Assembly: GCA_023247915.1 (NCBI GenBank)
Contig: JAHFFN010000010.1
Span: 1 to 42,053 of the forward strand
Length of the DNA stretch: 42,053 nt
Direction of reading: 5' to 3'
From: Candidatus Omnitrophota bacterium
GTDB lineage: Bacteria > Omnitrophota > Gorgyraeia > 2-02-FULL-51-18
This document shows, piece after piece, positions 22,668 to 29,355 of this stretch (position 1 is its first letter; every line of letters begins with the position of its first letter). Under the pieces are notes generated by a model. The model saw only the letters and a list, made by a program, of their open reading frames with translations. It did no database searches and was not told the origin of the DNA. A program made the translations under genes and the position numbers.

Positions 22668-24770
22668 ATGGTATTGCGTTTAGTTGCAAATAAAAAACAG
22701 TTAAGCCTGGTTTATGCTTTAATTTTGACCGCTTCTTCGGTGCCAGCCTATGCCGCCGATAATTCCGTAACCACACTCAAAGAAGTGGTGGTGACAGCTT
22801 CTACTAAAAACGCCTCCACGGCGACCAAGACCAGCACGCCGATCCGGGATATTCCCGCGTCGATTGCCGTGATTCCCCAATCCGTGATCCGAGAACAGGG
22901 TTCTTCCGCGAATATGGACTCGTCGATTAAAAATGTCAGCGGTGTCACACAAAGCAGCAGCTCCAATTATGGTTTTTTTAATAATTATCTGATTCGCGGG
23001 CTCAATATGAATTTTTTGAGAGACGGCGCTCCCGACGGTTCGACGGTGAACGGCTATGCGCGCTCGCTGGTGGATGTGGAACAGGTGGAAGTGTTGAAAG
23101 GACCCGGCTCGGCGTTGTACGGCAGTGGTTCTCCGGGTGGCTCTGTCAATCTGGTCAGCAAAGTTCCTCAAAGTTCTCCACGTTATGAGTTTAGCCAAAG
23201 CGCCGGAAGTTTCGACACCTATCAAACCACAGCCGATTTGACGGGTCCTATTGGCGGCGACAATTTGCTTTATCGTTTTAACGGAAATTATTTTACGACC
23301 GATGGATTTAGGGGTCTCAATAAGGAAATGACCGAAGTGTTGCCTACGATTCTTTGGAAAGTTGACCAAGATCATGATCTGACGATCGATTTTGATTACC
23401 GCGATATCGAGCTTGTCAGCGATACCAACGGCATTCCGTTTCGTGGCACCAGCCTTACGCAGTCCAACGCGCTTTTGAATGTTTCCCGCGACAAGAAATA
23501 CTACACGCCGTTTTCAAACACGGATCAACAGGTACTGCGCTTCGCTTTGACGGACGAATACAGAGCTAGCGACCATCTTCTTTTAAGAAATAATTTTGTT
23601 GTTTTGGATCGCGATCTTTATCTGCTAAGGAATGGCGGCGGGACTATTACCGCGAATAGTTCCACGATGACGGGAAGAAGTCTTCGGGAGCAGACGGATC
23701 AGGTGACGGATTATCTGTATCAAATCGAACCCGTTTTTGATTTTGAAACAGGAAGTTTCGCACACAAGCTCTTGACCGGTTTTGAGCTTCAGTATCACGA
23801 CATGAGCGCGGTGCGATCGATAGCCGCTTTGCCAAATATCACCAATGTATTTGATCCCGTGATTCCTGAAACCAGTAAAAGCGCGCTCAACTTCGTGCCT
23901 AATTTTGACCGGGACATCCAAGCGCTTTATCTGTCTTTGTACGCGCAGGATCAAGTGGAGTTGACCGAGCAGTTGAAGATTCGTTTGGGTGGCCGTGTGG
24001 ATCGTTTTGACACGGATGTGCAGAGCCATCTCAATAACGTCGAAGAAGACAGACAGGACGATGCCTTGAGTGGTCAGGCCGGATTGGTTTATCAACCGAT
24101 CCACGAAACTTCTTTTTATATCGGGGTTTCGAGCAGTAAACAGGCGATTCTCACGACGGAGTCCACCGCGCCTTTAAATCAACCGGAAAGCGCGGTTCAA
24201 TATGAAATCGGCAACAAGACTAGTTTTTTTGAAGACAAATGGAATGTTAATTTGGCGCTCTTTGATGTAACGCGTCAGGATTTTCTGGTGACGATCGGAA
24301 CCGAATCAGTTCCTGTCGGTGAACAAAAAACCCAAGGCATCGATGTCGATATCGACGGAGAGTTGGCTCAAGGCTGGAAGTTCTACGCCAATTATTCTTA
24401 TCAGGACGCGGAGCTTGTGAATGTGCCCGGTGTCGCGCCGGCTGTGAATGGAAATCGACCGACGGGTATCCCGGCGCATTCCGCTGGTTTTTGGACGACG
24501 TATGAATTGCAAAACGGACCGCTCAAAGGTTTTGGTTTTGGCGGCGGCCTGACTTATAAAGGGAATATTTTTATCAATCAAAACAATACATCCAGCGTGC
24601 CTCGTTACACGGTGGGGGATCTCGTATTTTTTTATCGCACCGATCGTTGGGAGGCGCAGTTGAATGTCACGAATGTAACGGACGTCACTTATTATAGAAA
24701 CGGCGTTAATTCGGGGGCGCTTCCCGGGGATCCTTTTTCAATGTTGGCAACCCTAAGGTTTAAATTTTAA
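22668..24770 (+). CDS. TonB-dependent siderophore-type outer-membrane receptor
   Basis: 700 residues. A signal peptide to ~29 (…VPAYA) is followed by the TonB box region KEVVVTA and the plug domain (DIPASIAVIPQSVIREQG, YLIRGLN, VEQVEVLKGPGSALYGSGSPGGSVNLVSK). A 22-strand type barrel ends in the aromatic RFKF. The plug motifs match the siderophore-receptor subgroup (FhuA/FpvA-like), so the ligand is likely a ferric chelate, though another metal chelate is possible given the copper-type genes downstream. It is controlled by the Fur-like palindromes at 22547-22633. PepSY, ExbB, ExbD and TonB genes follow in one run, giving a self-contained uptake unit. Confidence 0.93.
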   Translation: MVLRLVANKKQLSLVYALILTASSVPAYAADNSVTTLKEVVVTASTKNASTATKTSTPIRDIPASIAVIPQSVIREQGSSANMDSSIKNVSGVTQSSSSNYGFFNNYLIRGLNMNFLRDGAPDGSTVNGYARSLVDVEQVEVLKGPGSALYGSGSPGGSVNLVSKVPQSSPRYEFSQSAGSFDTYQTTADLTGPIGGDNLLYRFNGNYFTTDGFRGLNKEMTEVLPTILWKVDQDHDLTIDFDYRDIELVSDTNGIPFRGTSLTQSNALLNVSRDKKYYTPFSNTDQQVLRFALTDEYRASDHLLLRNNFVVLDRDLYLLRNGGGTITANSSTMTGRSLREQTDQVTDYLYQIEPVFDFETGSFAHKLLTGFELQYHDMSAVRSIAALPNITNVFDPVIPETSKSALNFVPNFDRDIQALYLSLYAQDQVELTEQLKIRLGGRVDRFDTDVQSHLNNVEEDRQDDALSGQAGLVYQPIHETSFYIGVSSSKQAILTTESTAPLNQPESAVQYEIGNKTSFFEDKWNVNLALFDVTRQDFLVTIGTESVPVGEQKTQGIDVDIDGELAQGWKFYANYSYQDAELVNVPGVAPAVNGNRPTGIPAHSAGFWTTYELQNGPLKGFGFGGGLTYKGNIFINQNNTSSVPRYTVGDLVFFYRTDRWEAQLNVTNVTDVTYYRNGVNSGALPGDPFSMLATLRFKF

Positions 24771-24774
24771 TCGA

Positions 24775-25269
24775 ATGAGAAAAATACACCGAATGATCGG
24801 GATTTGTTTCGCGCCTTTTTTGGCGGCGACCGCTGTGACGGGGCTTTTATGGGCTTACGCGCCTTATCTTTATTTAAAAACGCCTCCGCCCTCTAAAAAT
24901 GCGGCGATGATTGATGATAAAAGAAATTATATCCCGATTGTTGATGTGATTCGCGCGGTGTCTGTGGGAGAAGGGGAGCGCATTAAAAGCATCACTCTTC
25001 GACCCGAGCCCGAATCTGGAAGATTAGTCTATTTCGTGAACAAAGGCTCAAAAAAAGGACTCAAAGAAATTTGGGTGGATGCCGAGACCGGAGCGGTTTC
25101 GGAGCCCAAGGCAAGCGCCGGACGTGAATTCCACAACTGGGTCATGAAAATACACCGGCTTGAATTTTTTGGAACGAAAAAGGAGTTGGTGGCGATTCCC
25201 GGCACGGGACTACTTCTTTTATTATTGACGGGGCTTTTTTTGTGGAAGCGGCGCGGGCCAACCGCTTAA
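24775..25269 (+). CDS. PepSY-associated membrane protein
   Basis: 164 residues: N-terminal helix MRKIHRMIGICFAPFLAATAVTGLLWAYAPYLYL, a periplasmic PepSY-like stretch (~50-120, IPIVDVIRAVSVGEGERIKSITLRPEPESGRLVYFV…EIWVDAETGAV), and a C-terminal helix with HNWVMKIHRLEFF…GTGLLLLLLTGLFLW. The His residues before each helix (KIHR, twice) are typical of PepSY_TM iron-regulated proteins and may bind heme or take part in ferric-siderophore reduction. It starts 4 nt after the receptor gene, so it is co-regulated with it. Confidence 0.8.
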   Translation: MRKIHRMIGICFAPFLAATAVTGLLWAYAPYLYLKTPPPSKNAAMIDDKRNYIPIVDVIRAVSVGEGERIKSITLRPEPESGRLVYFVNKGSKKGLKEIWVDAETGAVSEPKASAGREFHNWVMKIHRLEFFGTKKELVAIPGTGLLLLLLTGLFLWKRRGPTA

Positions 25270-25295
25270 TTTTCATCAACGTTTAGGAGGAGGAT

Positions 25296-25925
25296 ATGTT
25301 GGAATTATTTCATAAGGGCGGGCCGATCATGTGGCCGCTGTTATTGGCTTCGATTATTTCTTTGGGAGTGGCGATTGAGCGCGTGATTTTTATTTTCAGG
25401 GAGCAGCGAGGCCGGGACGCGGCCGCTGTCGACGCTATTTTGCTGTACGCGGAAAAAGGCGAAATCGACGCGGCGATCAAGGCCGGAGAAAGTAGCCGCG
25501 ACTATTTGGCCAAGACATTGGTGTATGGGCTTAAACACGAAAAAAAATCCACATCGAACGCTCTTTTGTCAGCCGCCAACCGGGAACTCAAGCGCTTTAC
25601 CCAAGGCCTGCCGGTGCTGGACACGATCATTACCCTGGCGCCGCTGTTAGGTCTTTTGGGAACGGTCACCGGCATGATTCGTTCGTTTGGTCTTTTGGGC
25701 GGAGCCGAACTCGACACCCCCGCTGTGATTACCGGCGGCATCGCGGAGGCGTTGATCGCCACGGCCTTTGGTTTAGGCATCGCGATTGTGTCATTGATTC
25801 CTTTTAACTATCTGACCTCCAGAGCCGAAGAAGCGCGTCATGAGATCGAAGACGCTGCTAATCATTTGGAACTCCACCTGATCAAATCGAAAGCGGACTA
25901 TGAGAATCTCGCTACCAAGCGCTAA
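25296..25925 (+). CDS. exbB: ExbB/TolQ/MotA-family proton channel
   Basis: 209 residues with three membrane helices: ~12-30 (PIMWPLLLASIISLGVAIERVIF), ~110-130 (LDTIITLAPLLGLLGTVTGMIRSF) and ~145-168 (ITGGIAEALIATAFGLGIAIVSLIPFNYL). The GLLGTVTGMI and EALIATAFGLGIAI motifs are those of ExbB, which with ExbD harvests proton motive force to drive TonB. A strong ribosome site (AGGAGGAG) precedes ATG 25296. Its end overlaps exbD by 26 nt. Confidence 0.92.
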   Translation: MLELFHKGGPIMWPLLLASIISLGVAIERVIFIFREQRGRDAAAVDAILLYAEKGEIDAAIKAGESSRDYLAKTLVYGLKHEKKSTSNALLSAANRELKRFTQGLPVLDTIITLAPLLGLLGTVTGMIRSFGLLGGAELDTPAVITGGIAEALIATAFGLGIAIVSLIPFNYLTSRAEEARHEIEDAANHLELHLIKSKADYENLATKR

Positions 25926-26310
25926 GCGCAAAGCCAGAATCGAGATCATTCCACTCATCGATATTGTCTTTTTTCTTTTGGCGACATTCGTGATGGTTTC
26001 GATGTCGATGGTTAAAAATCAGGGGGTTTTGGTGAAACTTCCGGTGGCTTCGACTTCCGCCGCCGAAGACCGCCGCTCCGCCGTGACGCTCTCTATTACG
26101 GAAGGCGGGGATGTTTTTTTGAATAAAGAAAAAATTCTCATAGAAGATTTGCGCGAGAAGCTTCAAAGCTTAAAAGAAGGAAACCCAGAGATCAAAGTTT
26201 TTATCAACGGTGATGAACGTGCTTTATTGGGGCCAACGGTGAGAGTGTTGGATGAAGTCCGAATGGTTGGAATTAAAAAAGTGGCGATTCAGACAAAAGG
26301 CAAGAAATGA
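25900..26310 (+). CDS. exbD: ExbD/TolR-family energy-coupling protein
   Basis: 136 residues: a short cytoplasmic tail, then one membrane helix with the essential Asp21 (IIPLIDIVFFLLATFVMVSM), and a periplasmic domain ending LGPTVRVLDEVRMVGIKKVAIQT. The Asp is the proton-carrying residue of this family. The start ATG 25900 lies inside exbB, and its stop overlaps the tonB ATG (ATGA at 26307), indicating coupled translation of the whole ExbB-ExbD-TonB set. Confidence 0.92.
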   Translation: MRISLPSAKRKARIEIIPLIDIVFFLLATFVMVSMSMVKNQGVLVKLPVASTSAAEDRRSAVTLSITEGGDVFLNKEKILIEDLREKLQSLKEGNPEIKVFINGDERALLGPTVRVLDEVRMVGIKKVAIQTKGKK

Positions 26311-26999
26311 GCCCGCAAGTAGCGCTTTTCAAAAAAGACCGGTCGATTGGTTTTACCACCTCGATCGTGCTTCATGGGGCGCTACTGCTTATCGGCGGTT
26401 TTATTTTTGTGAAGCCCATTGATTATGGAGTGGAATCTGGTAGCGGAGGCGTGGAGATCAGCCTGACCGCGGCTCCCGCCGAGATTGTGACTGACGAGGA
26501 AGTGATGCTGGAGGAAGCTCCACCCGCGCCGGAAGCGATAGTCAAAGACCCAGAGGAGATGGCGCTTTCGGAAAATAAGCCGGAGGCGTTGAAAGCGGTA
26601 AAAGAGAAGGAAGAGAAAAAAGTAAACGCGGCTGTCAGTCCCGCCGAAAAAGGCGATGGAAGCTCCGCGATTCCTGGAAGAGATCAAACAACCTTTTATT
26701 CTTTGGGCGGAGCTCTCACCGAAGCCAAGCCCAACTATTTAAGAAATCCCGCCCCCGCTTATCCTCGGGTCGCTCGCGAAAAAGGGTGGCAAGGGGTGGT
26801 GCTTCTCAAGGTTTCCGTGGATAAATCCGGACACGCGGCGAGTGTCGAAAAAGAGAAAAGCTCAGGGTATGATATCCTCGATCAGTCGGCGTTAAAGACG
26901 GTTCGCGATTGGCGTTTTCGTCCGGCTCAAGTTGGCGCCTTGCCGGTGGAGTCAGTGGTACTTGTGCCGGTGCGTTTTACATTGGAATCTAAAAAGTAG
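26307..26999 (+). CDS. tonB: TonB energy transducer
   Basis: 230 residues: an N-terminal membrane helix (~17-37, TTSIVLHGALLLIGGFIFV with the conserved Ser/His), and an acidic, Pro/Glu/Lys-rich spacer (~55-120). The C-terminal TonB domain (~145-228) has PAPAYPRVAREKGWQGVVLLKVSVDKSG and LDQSALKTVRDWRFRPA. It spans the periplasm and pulls on the TonB box of the receptor at 22668. The spacer contains few X-Pro repeats compared with E. coli TonB. It overlaps exbD by 4 nt. Confidence 0.9.
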   Translation: MSPQVALFKKDRSIGFTTSIVLHGALLLIGGFIFVKPIDYGVESGSGGVEISLTAAPAEIVTDEEVMLEEAPPAPEAIVKDPEEMALSENKPEALKAVKEKEEKKVNAAVSPAEKGDGSSAIPGRDQTTFYSLGGALTEAKPNYLRNPAPAYPRVAREKGWQGVVLLKVSVDKSGHAASVEKEKSSGYDILDQSALKTVRDWRFRPAQVGALPVESVVLVPVRFTLESKK

Positions 27000-27002
27000 C
27001 CT

Positions 27003-27377
27003 ATGCCTCGAATCACCGCTTTATTTTTAACGTTTTGTCTTTTTCTGTGGGTACTTCCGCTAGGTGCTTTCATTAAGCCTTCCCAGGAGAAAATGGCTTG
27101 TGATGGCCAGCGGGCGTTTCACATGTGCTCGATGGTGGAAGGGAATTTCCTCGAAAAACAAGACTCGCCCCAAAAGGTTGCTCTGGCAAGTGCTTCGTCT
27201 GTTGAAAAACAAGCCAAATCATCCGCGACCGGCGGTGACGACCTGATTTTATTGCCGAAAGATATTCATTTTTTTTCAGGCGCGTCCCACTTTTTTGAAG
27301 TCTATTTTTTCCGTCCGACTCAACCCTTCACCGCTTCGATTGATCGCCCTCCAATAAACTTCCCCTTCAGCGCTTAA
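27003..27377 (+). CDS. Hypothetical exported protein with Cys/Met/His motif
   Basis: 124 residues: a signal peptide at ~1-22 (ITALFLTFCLFLWVLPLGAF), then KMACDGQRAFHMCSMVEG (two Cys, His, Met at ~32-44), a Ser/Ala/Lys linker, and an aromatic end (FFEVYFFRPTQPFTASIDRPPINFPFSA). The Cys-x7-His-Met-Cys-x-Met cluster could bind copper or iron. I do not recognise a family; the short exported layout with a proline-rich tail loosely resembles DUF2946-type proteins. It begins 3 nt after tonB, so it belongs to the iron-regulated operon. Function unknown. Confidence 0.6.
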   Translation: MPRITALFLTFCLFLWVLPLGAFIKPSQEKMACDGQRAFHMCSMVEGNFLEKQDSPQKVALASASSVEKQAKSSATGGDDLILLPKDIHFFSGASHFFEVYFFRPTQPFTASIDRPPINFPFSA

Positions 27378-27416
27378 TTTATTTCCTAAAAAATTATTCA
27401 ACAGGGGAGTGTTCTT

Positions 27417-28358
27417 ATGCTCAAGAGAATTTTTTTATTTTTACTTATTTTATCCATTTTGATTTTGCCCGTTCCGGCTTTTGCCTGCGACTCGTGTCAA
27501 TGCGCTTTGTCGCGAATGTCCGACGAAACGATTGAAGCGGGGAAGAAATGGTTTTTTGATTTTACGACTGAAGAGCGGAATTGGAATGAAAAAACAGCCG
27601 AAGAGGCACATGCGATCCATCACACGGGGCATGATGTTCATAACAAAACGCATGAAGAATTTTTTCATTTTAGCGTTGGTTTCAAGCCTTTCAAAGATCT
27701 GACGATTTTGGCGGATTTGCCGCAAGTTAAACGTGCCTCGACCGATGTGGAACATCATTCAACACTTGGAAAAAAAGAATTTTCTGAGGGTCTAGGGGAT
27801 CTCAGCCTTTCCGCGGCCTACAAACTTTTTAAAGATGCGGATGGTTTCATCGGGCCTTTGGCTTCCGTGAAATTTCCGACGGGCGCGACTCAGGAGAGAA
27901 ATTCCCGCAGAGAACTTTTTGAAGTGGAGCTGCAGCCGGGTAGCGGTTCCTACGATGCTTCGCTCGGTGCCACTTTTGGGCGGCGTTGGGGAGCGTGGAG
28001 CTTTTCCGGAAACCTGCTCTATACTTGGAAAACCCAAGGCAGCCGGGATTTTCAATTTGGGAATCTTTTTTCAAGCTACACCACCTTGGCTTATGCGTTG
28101 AATCCGGAGTCGCATTCTTGGAGAACGAAACTGGGCGTTGATTTTAGTTTTCAGTCGGAAGATGAAGAGACAAGCGCAGGCATTACAGTGTTGGACAGTG
28201 GCGGCCAGACACTGCTCTTAGGACCTTCCATTTCCACGCAAATCAATGACAACGCTGTTTTAGCTTTTAATTTTCTTTTACCGGTCTATGAAGATCTGGG
28301 TGGAGTCCACCAGAAGCTGGATTTTGTCTGGAACGCGACCGCTAAGATTATTTGGTAG
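27417..28358 (+). CDS. Outer-membrane barrel with Cys/His-rich N-terminus (MetA-pathway-like)
   Basis: 313 residues: a signal peptide to ~23 (ILPVPAFA), then CDSCQCALS at the mature start and a His-rich stretch HAIHHTGHDVHNKTHEEFFH (~64-83). The remainder looks like a beta-barrel (FSVGFKPFKDLTILADLPQV, GLGDLSLSAAYKLF, TFGRRWGAWSFSGNLLYTW, ILDSGGQTLLLGPSIS, ending in TAKIIW). The barrel part resembles the 'phenol MetA degradation' / transporter family of uncharacterised outer-membrane proteins. The Cys and His clusters suggest metal binding at the periplasmic face. It lies 39 nt after the hypothetical gene with a good ribosome site (GGGGAG). Confidence 0.7.
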   Translation: MLKRIFLFLLILSILILPVPAFACDSCQCALSRMSDETIEAGKKWFFDFTTEERNWNEKTAEEAHAIHHTGHDVHNKTHEEFFHFSVGFKPFKDLTILADLPQVKRASTDVEHHSTLGKKEFSEGLGDLSLSAAYKLFKDADGFIGPLASVKFPTGATQERNSRRELFEVELQPGSGSYDASLGATFGRRWGAWSFSGNLLYTWKTQGSRDFQFGNLFSSYTTLAYALNPESHSWRTKLGVDFSFQSEDEETSAGITVLDSGGQTLLLGPSISTQINDNAVLAFNFLLPVYEDLGGVHQKLDFVWNATAKIIW

Positions 28359-28379
28359 AGGCGCGGTATCTGGTAAAAT
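28352..28379 (+). promoter_or_regulatory. Putative promoter of the YceI-bufferin genes
   Basis: TTGGTA at 28352-28357, a 16-bp spacer, and TAAAAT at 28374-28379, with TG at 28371-28372 (extended -10). It overlaps the stop codon of the barrel gene and precedes the YceI start by about 50 nt. No palindromic operator is seen. Confidence 0.4.
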
Positions 28380-28427
28380 AGAGACACAAGCGATTGTCCT
28401 ATTAAAACAAAATAATGGAGGTTTAAA

Positions 28428-29015
28428 ATGTTTCGTAAATTTTTATTCACACTCATGGCGGCGTTGTTTATCGCCACAGTTCCAGCACAAGCGGCTACTT
28501 ACAAGGTAGATCCCGATCACACGACAGTTTCTTTTAAAATTCGTCACTTGTTTTCAAATGTCACTGGCCAGTTCACCAAGTTTGACGGTACTTTTGAATA
28601 CGATCCTGAAAAACCAGCCACTTGGAGTTCTTCCGGCGCTATCCAGGTTTCAAGCATCAATACCAATGTGGAACAACGCGATAAGCATTTAAAATCCCCG
28701 GATTTTTTTGATGTGGATAAATTTCCTACCATCGATTTTAAAACCACCAAGGTATTGGAATCCACCAAAGAGCACGCCAAGATAGAAGGTTTAATGAAGC
28801 TTCACGGCGTTGAAAAACCCGTGGTGTTGAATGTAGACATTCACGGAGAAGGAAAAGACCCTTGGGGCAATATCCGAGCCGGTTTTACCGCGACCACCCG
28901 AATCAATCGCAAAGATTTTGGTTTGGGTTGGAATGAAACCTTGGAAACAGGGAAGCTTTTGGTGGGCGAAGAAGTGGATATCACCATTGAACTGGAAGGC
29001 ATTAAACAAGTTTAA
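28428..29015 (+). CDS. YceI-family periplasmic lipid-binding protein
   Basis: 195 residues: a signal peptide to ~22 (PAQA), then one YceI lipocalin-like barrel: YKVDPDHTTVSFKIRHLFSNVTGQFTKFDGTF, ISSINTNVEQRDKHLKSPDFFDVDKFPTIDFKT, GLMKLHGVEKPVVLNVD and NRKDFGLGW. The family binds isoprenoid chains such as polyprenyl quinone and is often induced by stress. The NVEQRDKHLKSPDFFDVDKFPTI block is the family signature. It has a good ribosome site (TGGAGG). It is followed at 30 nt by the bufferin-type gene, which suggests common control. Confidence 0.92.
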   Translation: MFRKFLFTLMAALFIATVPAQAATYKVDPDHTTVSFKIRHLFSNVTGQFTKFDGTFEYDPEKPATWSSSGAIQVSSINTNVEQRDKHLKSPDFFDVDKFPTIDFKTTKVLESTKEHAKIEGLMKLHGVEKPVVLNVDIHGEGKDPWGNIRAGFTATTRINRKDFGLGWNETLETGKLLVGEEVDITIELEGIKQV

Positions 29016-29044
29016 TTAACCGTAACAATAAGGAGAAGAAGCAA

Positions 29045-29314
29045 ATGGAAAATAAAATATCCAAAAAATCAAAATTAATCGCAGCGTCTATGGCCGGGCT
29101 TATGGCTGTCGGAACGATGGCGATTCTTTCAACCAGCGCCAAGGCCGAGAGCGAAACAGCGCCTTGCTACGGCGTGAACGCTTGTAAGGGAACTGGCGAT
29201 TGCGGCGGCAAAGGTTATTCTTGCGCAGGCAAAAATGCTTGCAAGGGCGCCGGATTCATCAAGCTTCCCAAAGATGCTTGCACCCGTATTCAGGGCGGAC
29301 GTTTAACCGCCTAA
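29045..29314 (+). CDS. Bufferin-type Cys-rich peptide precursor
   Basis: 89 residues: a signal peptide (~8-34, LIAASMAGLMAVGTMAILSTSAKA) and a small Gly/Lys-rich mature part with six Cys at 41, 47, 53, 60, 66 and 79, in the repeating pattern CYGVNACKGTGDC…GYSCAGKNACKGAG. This matches the bufferin precursors (BufA-type), ribosomally made peptides modified by a DUF692 enzyme with a DUF2063 partner, which bind copper in the periplasm of Caulobacter. Here the DUF692-DUF2063 protein is encoded immediately downstream. The ribosome site is AAGGAGAAG. The metal here is inferred by homology; iron or other metals cannot be excluded. Confidence 0.85.
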   Translation: MENKISKKSKLIAASMAGLMAVGTMAILSTSAKAESETAPCYGVNACKGTGDCGGKGYSCAGKNACKGAGFIKLPKDACTRIQGGRLTA

Positions 29315-29320
29315 ATCTCC

Positions 29321-29348
29321 GTAGGGGCGCACGGCCGTGCGCCCCTAC
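29321..29348. repeat. Perfect 28-bp palindrome between the bufferin and its maturase gene
   Basis: Fourteen-base arms (GTAGGGGCGCACGG and its exact complement) meet with no spacer, just 6 nt after the bufferin stop and 7 nt before the DUF692-DUF2063 ATG. It is very GC-rich in an AT-rich gap and lacks a following T-run, so it is not a standard terminator. Palindromes of the GTAGGGGCG…CGCCCCTAC kind recur as dispersed REP-like elements in many bacteria. As RNA it would form a very stable hairpin that could protect the bufferin message and reduce maturase translation. Confidence 0.85.
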
Positions 29349-29355
29349 ACTATTT

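Noticed and set aside
29321-29348. Palindrome as a rho-independent terminator
   Set aside because: No T-run follows (ACTATTT) and the next gene depends on read-through; I list it as a repeat or RNA hairpin instead.
29200-29355. N-terminal extension of the DUF692-DUF2063 frame over the bufferin gene
   Set aside because: The extension runs through bufferin codons in another frame and through the palindrome; the family N-terminus begins near MGCGVGLR.
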